A stretch of DNA of 13,600 nt, from contig JALNVY010000040.1 of the NCBI GenBank assembly GCA_023231165.1, forward strand, positions 1 to 13,600, in the 5' to 3' direction. The stretch is from Syntrophales bacterium (GTDB lineage: Bacteria > Desulfobacterota > Syntrophia > Syntrophales > UBA8958). The number at the start of each line of letters is the position of its first letter. Positions within the stretch are counted from its first letter, which is position 1. Below the pieces are notes generated by a model. The model saw only the letters and a list, made by a program, of their open reading frames with translations. It searched no databases and was not told the DNA's origin. A program made the position numbers and the translations under genes. Shown piece by piece: positions 6,045-11,923 of the stretch.

Positions 6045-6893
6045 TCAAAGGCCTTTGGGAATTCCCGCTTCACAGGGAACGGCGGTCTGACAAAAACCGC
6101 ATCCGTAACTGCTGAACCCGAAATGACTTTTTGAATATTCAGCGGCTATCTCGAAAAGATATTTCCTACAGACATCCTTATTGTGCCCCTTTTCCGTGAT
6201 AGCGCCAGCCGGGCAACGGGAGATACACTTTCTGCATTTCCCGTTTACGTAAAACAGGCAATAGTCGTGATGATGGCGGTATTTTCTTGGTGTGGGCGGA
6301 ATCGCAATTTTGGCAACCAGAGATCCACAGCGCATGGCCTTGCCTTTTTCGGTAATCAGACCATCACACAGACCAAAGGTACCGAGTCCGGAGATATAGG
6401 CGGTGTGACGCTCCGACCAGCTGGAAGCGAAACCGTACCTTTCTGAAGTCTGCCATCCCCAGGCGGAAGAAAGAACAGGAACGACAGCGGGATGGCCCTC
6501 CTGAGCAAGAATGTCTGCCAGATGGCGGGCGAGGTCGAGATTTGTTTCTTCACCAAAATTTCTTGATCGCGACCATCTTTCGGCAGGATATTTTTTCTGC
6601 CGACGTTGATCTTCCCTCGTTGCGGCACTCTGGGGGAGAACCCAACTGATGACTGTAAGATCATCCGGCTGTATGGGAATTTCAGGAAAAGAAAGAGAAA
6701 AGATTTCTAACGGTGTCCAATAGAATGATCCGATATCGGCCTTAAGCTGCGTATATAAAGGGTCATTGCCGTGGGAAAAACCGATGAGTGCTTCATCCCA
6801 GGCCTTTTCTCCCGAAATGGACTGAAGCGAGTTATGGGATGAGGAAAGAAATTTGCTTATTGCCGAGATAATAAACAGGCTTGATGCCGGCAT
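6045..6893 (-). CDS. 4Fe-4S protein distantly related to epoxyqueuosine reductase (QueG-like, COG1600 type)
   Basis: Protein of 282 residues; AAGGAGG just upstream of the ATG at 6893 fixes the start. The region 155-200 (SERHTAYISGLGTFGLCDGLITEKG) resembles the core before the clusters in QueG-type proteins (normally GLGWIGK). The C-terminal part has Cys212, Cys220, Cys223 and Cys227-Pro (CLFYVNGKCRKCISRCP), then Cys242, and Cys265/Cys268/Cys274 (YGCGFCQTAVPCE), enough for two 4Fe-4S clusters with unusual spacing. Compared with true QueG (about 350 residues, CxxCxxCxxxCP), this is shorter and has a longer gap to the first cysteine, so tRNA queuosine maturation should not be assumed. It is cytoplasmic, divergent from another ferredoxin-like gene, and ends 12 bases after the bactofilin stop on the opposite strand. 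Confidence 0.8.
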   Translation of the reverse strand: MPASSLFIISAISKFLSSSHNSLQSISGEKAWDEALIGFSHGNDPLYTQLKADIGSFYWTPLEIFSLSFPEIPIQPDDLTVISWVLPQSAATREDQRRQKKYPAERWSRSRNFGEETNLDLARHLADILAQEGHPAVVPVLSSAWGWQTSERYGFASSWSERHTAYISGLGTFGLCDGLITEKGKAMRCGSLVAKIAIPPTPRKYRHHHDYCLFYVNGKCRKCISRCPAGAITEKGHNKDVCRKYLFEIAAEYSKSHFGFSSYGCGFCQTAVPCEAGIPKGL

Positions 6894-6913
6894 TGCTCCT
6901 CCTTCACGTTATA

Positions 6914-6942
6914 TGGACAAATTATTTTCGATGTTCTATAAT
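6914..6942 (+). promoter_or_regulatory. Strong sigma-70-like promoter for the DUF362 gene
   Basis: TGGACA (6914-6919, five of six consensus positions) and a perfect TATAAT (6937-6942) are separated by 17 bases. The predicted start is about 30 bases before the ATG at 6978. The divergent QueG-like gene must be transcribed from the same 84-base gap, but I could not pick out a convincing promoter for it. Confidence 0.75.
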
Positions 6943-6977
6943 GGAATCAAAAAAATAATGCAAATCCTGAGGCGACA

Positions 6978-8120
6978 ATGAAAGATATTTTCTATGCTCC
7001 CGTTGATCAATCATCCGTGGATCATGTCCCGGCGTTGCGAAGCCTGCTGGAAAAAATGTTCTGCACCTGGGCCGCAGGTGAAAGGGTAGGGATCAAGGTG
7101 CACTGGGGAGAACGGGGTAACCGGTCATTTCTATCCCCCGCATACGTCAGAGAAATTGTGCAATGGCAGCTAGACAGAGGTGCCAAACCATATATCTTTG
7201 ATACGACCGTCTTGTATTCAGGAGGCCGGCGGACCGCCGCAGAATCACTCAAGACGGCGCGGGATAACGGCTATGAAGAGAAGTACCTGGGCTGTGAGAT
7301 TATTGTGGCCGATGGCAGCGATGGCCGGTCGGTGACGGATATACCTGCCCACGGTAATCACTTTGCGACCGCCCAGGTAGCCGATGTCTTTAGAGAGACT
7401 GACGCCTTCATCATTTTTTCACATTTCAAAGGTCACATGGCCGCAAGCTTTGGCGGGGCTATCAAGAATCTATCGATGGGTTTTGCCTCTCGGGCGCAAA
7501 AACAGCGGATGCACGCCGATGTCCATCCGGAATTGATAAGGTCTTCCTGCATTAAATGCGGTTTATGCAGCGAAGTCTGTCCGACGGGGGCCGCCCGGCA
7601 GGATTCGGAAGAGTATCCTGAGTTCGATCTTGAAATGTGCATTGGATGCGCCCAATGCATCGGTCTTTGCCCGGAAGTTGCGTTGAGAATTTTCTGGGAA
7701 ACAGACGACCGCGTCTTCCAGGAAAAGCTTGTTGAAACAGCAGCGGCGGTCTGGAAAATGATCGCCGGCAAAACGATCCTGATCAATGCCTGTATCCGTA
7801 TTACCGCCGAGTGCGACTGCTGGCCCGGGCATAATCCGGTCATCGCCCCCGATTACGGTTTCATCGGCGGGTATCACCCGCTGAGCGTCGATGAAGCCTC
7901 CCTGGAGAAAGTCGGCAAGGCGCCCTTCGAGAAAACCCATCCCCACGTAAACTGGGAAAGGCAGTTTACTACGCCCGTCAGATCGGTATGTAATTCCGTT
8001 TCCAAATCAAAGCGCTATCTTCGTCGGCATCGGCAATCGGCTCCTCGACGTATGAAAAATACGCCTGCGTCGCCTCTGCCTTGCCGCCTTGATTTCATCT
8101 TTGATTTGGAAACGGAATAA
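6978..8120 (+). CDS. DUF362 domain protein with 2[4Fe-4S] ferredoxin domain; 3' end apparently frameshifted into a repeat
   Basis: As written, the frame encodes 380 residues. Residues about 1-185 and 265-330 form a DUF362 domain (VGIKVHWGERGN, IIFSHFKGHMAASFGGAIKNLSMGF, CDCWPGHNPVIAPDYGFIGGYHPLSVDEASLE). It is interrupted by two CxxCxxCxxxCP motifs: Cys191/194/197/201 and Cys221/224/227/231. Such proteins are common in anaerobes and probably bind two 4Fe-4S clusters; their reaction is not known. There is no signal peptide. After HVNWERQFT (residue 331) the frame loses family-like sequence. Shifting one base at ACTAC (7967-7972) gives YARQIGM and a TAA stop at 7991-7993, a more family-like ending of about 338 residues. 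The remaining residues of the long frame are encoded mostly by a hairpin repeat. Initiation is from ATG 6978 with a weak GAGG upstream. Confidence 0.85.
   Translation: MKDIFYAPVDQSSVDHVPALRSLLEKMFCTWAAGERVGIKVHWGERGNRSFLSPAYVREIVQWQLDRGAKPYIFDTTVLYSGGRRTAAESLKTARDNGYEEKYLGCEIIVADGSDGRSVTDIPAHGNHFATAQVADVFRETDAFIIFSHFKGHMAASFGGAIKNLSMGFASRAQKQRMHADVHPELIRSSCIKCGLCSEVCPTGAARQDSEEYPEFDLEMCIGCAQCIGLCPEVALRIFWETDDRVFQEKLVETAAAVWKMIAGKTILINACIRITAECDCWPGHNPVIAPDYGFIGGYHPLSVDEASLEKVGKAPFEKTHPHVNWERQFTTPVRSVCNSVSKSKRYLRRHRQSAPRRMKNTPASPLPCRLDFIFDLETE
7993..8118. repeat. 126-base hairpin repeat element 1 (20-base-pair perfect terminal arms)
   Basis: The arm ATTCCGTTTCCAAATCAAAG (7993-8012) is the exact reverse complement of 8099-8118. 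The interior has an imperfect central palindrome, GACGTA/TACGCC around a seven-base loop (about 8047-8065), and the motif ATCTTCGTC (8017-8025). It lies between the convergent DUF362 and MBL genes. Its first base is the last base of the frame-restored stop codon of DUF362, and its last base supplies the T of the stop codon now used. It encodes no protein of its own. Its length equals that of the element at 11746-11871, and the two share core motifs. It is probably a non-autonomous, MITE-like or REP-like genomic repeat that could also act as a bidirectional terminator. Confidence 0.8.
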
Positions 8121-8127
8121 TAATAAA

Positions 8128-9123
8128 TCAGGAACGGACGTATTTTCCATCAACTACCTCGATCAGGCCCTTGCTCAGCAGTCTTTCAAGGTGCTTGACC
8201 GTCAGGGCTCGCTCTCCGAATTCAAAGAAGGCAAGCGGTTCCCGGGGTTTCCCATAAATGAGCCAGGATTGAACGATTTCATCTATGCTGTGGGGTGTGA
8301 CGATTAAATTTAACAGTTTTGCTTCCCGCTCATAAATGACATTTTCATACTGCTGCCAGAGCTTAGTTCCATTATCTGTGAAGACTCCCGTGTCGTGGCC
8401 GGTAAACCATATATTTGCAGGCGTTGCCCTTAATCGTCCGAGGGAGTCGATCGTGTCTTCGATGCTGGAATAAAGATCACCGTACCAAGGCCCGAAGGAT
8501 GTCATATCGTAATCGCCGAGAAAGAGAATACCCTGCTCCCGGAAAAGCAAGGCCAGATGGCCGGGCGTATGACCGGGGGCGCCGATAACTTCCACCGTTG
8601 CATTTCCAAAGGGAATCACATCGCCGTCTTCAAGATAGGAAGCAGGCTCACGGGGGCGGAAATGGAAAGTCTCCTCAATCATATGCCGCCAGTAATCCCG
8701 GTGCGATTGCCTGGGATTGTACCAATCAAGCAGGACTTCGATGTCCATTAGTGGCGGTGCATCCTTCCGGCAGATCCGCAAGGGAACATCTCCAAAGAGG
8801 TCGAGATAAGTGAAATGATCCTCATGCCAGTGGCTCAGCCAGACTTCGTTGACTCCCTCCCGATCCCGGATTTCTTTGAGACGATCCTCGTTGGAGGCAG
8901 GGTCGATGATGATTCCCGGTCCCTGGATATAGACGGAATTGCAGTAGGGATATCTGCCCCGGTTGATGCCAGGGATGAACCATATGGGTCCAAAATGTTT
9001 TTCTTCAGGTTGCATGTCAAAACTATAGGGAAGGAAGCGGCATGCTGTCAAGAATAAATGCGGTGATGGTATTTTCTTGACCTCTTCGGAAATTTCTCCT
9101 ATAGTCCGTCCCTCGATTTGCAA
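8128..9123 (-). CDS. Metallo-beta-lactamase fold hydrolase
   Basis: Up to 331 residues. The start is uncertain. TTG at 9123 gives the longest form, but only a weak purine stretch precedes it; ATG at 9015 would begin at MQPEEKHFGPIWF and keep the whole catalytic domain. The MBL signature is complete: His98, His100, Asp102 and His103 (LSHWHEDH), a histidine in GAPGHTPGH (His185 or His189), Asp204 (FLGDYD) and His243 (FTGHD), as expected for a two-metal hydrolase. The N-terminal part GPIWFIPGINRGRYPYCNSVYI leads into the first beta strands. The last about 40 residues (LTVKHLERLLSKGLIEVVDGKYV) look like a small winged-helix appendage seen in some MBL proteins. No signal peptide is evident, so it is probably cytoplasmic. 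The substrate (thioester, lactone, phosphodiester or other) cannot be inferred. It is divergent from adk and converges on the hairpin repeat. Confidence 0.85.
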   Translation of the reverse strand: MQIEGRTIGEISEEVKKIPSPHLFLTACRFLPYSFDMQPEEKHFGPIWFIPGINRGRYPYCNSVYIQGPGIIIDPASNEDRLKEIRDREGVNEVWLSHWHEDHFTYLDLFGDVPLRICRKDAPPLMDIEVLLDWYNPRQSHRDYWRHMIEETFHFRPREPASYLEDGDVIPFGNATVEVIGAPGHTPGHLALLFREQGILFLGDYDMTSFGPWYGDLYSSIEDTIDSLGRLRATPANIWFTGHDTGVFTDNGTKLWQQYENVIYEREAKLLNLIVTPHSIDEIVQSWLIYGKPREPLAFFEFGERALTVKHLERLLSKGLIEVVDGKYVRS

Positions 9124-9147
9124 CCTATTAATGAAGAGGTATAAACT

Positions 9148-9792
9148 ATGAAGATCATTCTATTAGGCGCCCCGGGAGCTGGTAAGGGCACCGTCGCAAA
9201 ATTGCTGACGGATCATGACGGATCAGTACAGATATCAACAGGGGATATTCTGCGCGGCGCCGTCAAAGCGGGTACGGAACTTGGTAAGCAGGCAAAAACG
9301 TATATGGACGCAGGAGATCTCGTCACGGATCAACTGATCATGGAACTGATGAAAGAACGATTGGCTGAGCCTGATTGCCGGCAGGGATTCATTCTGGACG
9401 GATTTCCCCGCACCATTCCCCAGGCCCAAGCCCTTAAAGGACTGATGGCCGATTTGAAGATCAAGCTTGACTTTGTCGTCAGTCTGGAAGTCCCTCGCGA
9501 CGTAATTCTCGATCGTTTGACCACACGGCGCACCTGTTCCAATTCCGATTGCCAGGAGATCTATAACATCAAGAGCAACCCGCCTCTGCCCGACGGGACA
9601 TGCAGGAAATGCGGAAGCCCTACGATTCAACGGGATGATGAAACGGAAGCGGCAATTCAGCATCGTCTGGAAACCTATGCAAAAAAGACTTCCCCCCTTA
9701 TAGAGTTTTATCAAAAAGAAGGCCTGCTGAAGCAATTTGCATCTCTCAACAGCAAAGACACCGTCGAGGCCATCAAGAAGCAACTTCCATAA
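9148..9792 (+). CDS. adk: Adenylate kinase, long form with Cys4 LID
   Basis: Protein of 214 residues, the normal length for the long form. It interconverts ATP + AMP and 2 ADP in the cytoplasm. The P-loop is GAPGAGKGT (7-15); the AMP-site motifs STGD (30-33) and DGFPRT (84-89) are present, as are the LID arginines Arg127/Arg128, RDD (162-164) and Arg173. The LID carries Cys130, Cys135, Cys152 and Cys155, consistent with a structural zinc; the first pair is spaced C-x4-C instead of the usual C-x2-C. GAAGAGG lies about seven bases before the ATG. The gene is followed at once by a UvrD-type helicase whose ATG shares its A with this stop codon. It is not in the usual secY–adk–map ribosomal-protein operon, so this may be a second adk copy in the genome. 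Confidence 0.96.
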   Translation: MKIILLGAPGAGKGTVAKLLTDHDGSVQISTGDILRGAVKAGTELGKQAKTYMDAGDLVTDQLIMELMKERLAEPDCRQGFILDGFPRTIPQAQALKGLMADLKIKLDFVVSLEVPRDVILDRLTTRRTCSNSDCQEIYNIKSNPPLPDGTCRKCGSPTIQRDDETEAAIQHRLETYAKKTSPLIEFYQKEGLLKQFASLNSKDTVEAIKKQLP

Positions 9793-11747
9793 TGATTGAT
9801 TACGAAAAGGAACTCAACGATGAACAGTGTCGGGTCGTCCTTGAAAAAGACGGGCCGTTACTGGTCATCGCCGGCGCGGGTAGTGGCAAAACCCGGACCC
9901 TGACTTACCGGGTTGCTCGGTTGATCGAATCGGGTAACCATCCCGAGCGTATTTTACTGGCCACTTTTACCAATAAGGCCTCGCGCTCCATGATGTCCCG
10001 CGTTGCCGCCCTAATGGAGATGGACGTAAGCCGCCTGTGGGGTGGCACCTTTCATCATCTTGGGCACCGCGTGCTGCGTGCCCACGCAAAGCGCCTCGGT
10101 TATGAGAACAATTTTCTCATTATCGATTCCGATGACGCCAAGCAAATGGTAAACCGCTGTATTGCCGAAACAGTTAAAAACGATGGCCCCAAATTTCCAC
10201 GCGGGGACGTCCTGCGAGGGGTGATCAGCTTCTCCCGAAACACTGACGAAGCTCTTGCCGATGTCATAGAGGACAGATATCCCTATCTGACGCCTCATCT
10301 GGATGCGATTCTCGCTGTTGCCCAACTCTACGGCCAGGAAAAGAAGCGCCTCAATGTCATGGACTTTGATGATCTCCTCATCAACTGGCGGCGACTCCTC
10401 GTTGAACATCCGGATCTACGGAGTTCATATGCGGAACGATTTCTTCATGTCCTGGTTGATGAGTATCAGGATACGAATGTTCTCCAGTCGGACATTACCG
10501 ATCTCCTTGCCTCCCACCATCGCAACATCATGGTCGTCGGCGACGACGCCCAGAGTATCTATGCCTTCCGGGGGGCAAACTACGCCAATATCATGGGCTT
10601 TCCTGAGAAATACAAGGAATGCAAAATTTACAGGTTAGAGGTGAATTACCGCAGCACCCCGGAAATCCTGCATATGGCCAATCTGAGCATCCTCAATAAC
10701 GATAAACAGTTCAAGAAATCTCTCCGGGCCATTCGTCCGAAGGGCATCCTTCCGGCACTGGTCCCGCTCAGGAATGTCCAGATGCAGGCAAATTTTGTGG
10801 TTCAACGCATCATCGAGTTGATCAGGGAAGGCTATCCAATTCAGGAGATCGCCGTGCTCTATCGCGCTCACTTCCATTCCATGGACCTGCAGATGGAGAT
10901 GACCAGACGGGGAATACCCTTCACGATCCGTTCTGGAATCCGTTTTTTTGAACAGGCCCATATCAAGGATGTGACCGCCTACATGCGGATAACCGTCAAT
11001 CCCCGCGATGAAATGGCTTGGAAAAGGGTTCTGGGTCTCTATCACCGTGTTGGCAGGCAGACAGCGGACAAACTCTGGCAATGGCTTGCCGCCCAGAAAG
11101 ACCCCCTTGTTGCTGCTGCCGGCGAAGATTTTCTTCGCAAGGCTTCACAATCGGCTAGGCCGGGGCTTACAAAATGCCAGGAACTCCTGAAGGAACTGGT
11201 TGCTATAGAGAACAGGGACATCGGGATGATAATTGAAACTATTCTGGCCAAGGGATACGATAATTATCTTCAGGCCGCCTATACCGATGCAATACAGCGA
11301 ACTGATGACCTTTATCAATTGGCCGTATTTGCCGCCAAGTTTGCCTCTCTCGAAGATTTTTTACAGGAGATGACCCTTCTTGCCAATATCGGCGAGGAAG
11401 CGGAAACAGACGCCAAGGAGGGTGAGGGAAGGGTAATCCTGAGTACCATCCACCAGGCCAAAGGTCTGGAATGGTCAGTGGTTTTCATCCCCTGGTGCGC
11501 GGAAGGCATGATTCCTCTTGGCCGGGCGCTGGCAGATCCGGAAGGAGAGGAGGAGGAGCGTCGGCTCTTTTACGTGGCCATCACCCGGGCCAAGGACCAA
11601 TTGTACCTCTGCTATCCAACCGTCGATTATCGGAGGGGAGTAGGATATGTTCCGATAAAACCATCACGCTTTATCCGGGAGTTGACACCTACACTTTCCT
11701 CTCTCCGCGAAAGGCCTTACGAACACTGGTCAGTAGATGAAGAGTGA
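9792..11747 (+). CDS. UvrD/PcrA/Rep-type superfamily 1A DNA helicase
   Basis: Protein of 651 residues, shorter than typical UvrD/PcrA (about 720), with no C-terminal Tudor-like tail after motif VI. The start ATG overlaps the adk stop (TAATG), implying translational coupling. Helicase motifs in order: Q-motif around Gln12 (LNDEQCRVV); Walker A GAGSGKT (28-34); Ia LATFTNKAS (56-64); II LVDEYQDTN (221-229); III GDDAQSIYAFRGA (250-262); IV VNYRST (284-289); V STIHQAKGLEW (551-561); VI LFYVAITRAKDQL (592-604). All ATPase and arginine-finger residues are intact, so it is an active 3'-5' helicase by family, acting in DNA repair or replication restart. It could be UvrD, PcrA or a Rep-like paralogue; the sequence alone does not decide. 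Its TGA stop lies inside the left arm of a hairpin repeat. Confidence 0.93.
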   Translation: MIDYEKELNDEQCRVVLEKDGPLLVIAGAGSGKTRTLTYRVARLIESGNHPERILLATFTNKASRSMMSRVAALMEMDVSRLWGGTFHHLGHRVLRAHAKRLGYENNFLIIDSDDAKQMVNRCIAETVKNDGPKFPRGDVLRGVISFSRNTDEALADVIEDRYPYLTPHLDAILAVAQLYGQEKKRLNVMDFDDLLINWRRLLVEHPDLRSSYAERFLHVLVDEYQDTNVLQSDITDLLASHHRNIMVVGDDAQSIYAFRGANYANIMGFPEKYKECKIYRLEVNYRSTPEILHMANLSILNNDKQFKKSLRAIRPKGILPALVPLRNVQMQANFVVQRIIELIREGYPIQEIAVLYRAHFHSMDLQMEMTRRGIPFTIRSGIRFFEQAHIKDVTAYMRITVNPRDEMAWKRVLGLYHRVGRQTADKLWQWLAAQKDPLVAAAGEDFLRKASQSARPGLTKCQELLKELVAIENRDIGMIIETILAKGYDNYLQAAYTDAIQRTDDLYQLAVFAAKFASLEDFLQEMTLLANIGEEAETDAKEGEGRVILSTIHQAKGLEWSVVFIPWCAEGMIPLGRALADPEGEEEERRLFYVAITRAKDQLYLCYPTVDYRRGVGYVPIKPSRFIRELTPTLSSLRERPYEHWSVDEE

Positions 11748-11871
11748 CGGCTTCGTAAAAAGACCCGGATGCGGCGTTACGCTGCATCCTTCGTCACCGC
11801 GGCGTACGACAAGTACGCCTCATTCCTAAGGATTGGCGCGCCTTACCTGCGGAGCTTTTTACGAAGCCGTC
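11746..11871. repeat. 126-base hairpin repeat element 2 (17-base-pair perfect terminal arms)
   Basis: GACGGCTTCGTAAAAAG (11746-11762) is the exact reverse complement of 11855-11871. Inside are a sub-hairpin GGATGC…GCATCC (11767-11789), a central palindrome GGCGTA/TACGCC with seven-base loop (11801-11819) and GGCGCGCC (11835-11842). The helicase TGA stop (11745-11747) overlaps the first two bases. It sits between the convergent helicase and synthase genes. Its length is identical to element 1, the central 22 bases match 17 of 22 (11799-11820 versus 8045-8066), and ATC(C)TTCGTC is shared, while the terminal arms are unrelated. It is probably a family of non-autonomous repeats; the strong hairpin may terminate transcription from both sides. 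Confidence 0.82.
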
Positions 11872-11923
11872 GATTATGGTCAATTTTCCATCTTATTAAG
11901 GGTTTATCGAGACTAGTTAATCC
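11872..11923. other. Short spacer between repeat element 2 and the synthase stop codon
   Basis: There is no gene here. An imperfect inverted repeat (AAGGG…TAATCCCT, about 11898-11924) follows the synthase stop on the minus strand but lacks a T tract, so the adjacent hairpin repeat is the more likely terminator. Confidence 0.4.

Noticed and set aside
6046..6066. Overlapping palindromes CAAAGGCCTTTG and GGGAATTCCC at the bactofilin/QueG-like convergence
   Set aside because: The arms are too short for a stable terminator and lie in the last codons of the QueG-like gene; probably chance.
7563..7946. Open frames antisense to the DUF362 ferredoxin region
   Set aside because: They mirror the codons of a well-supported gene and show no independent start signal.
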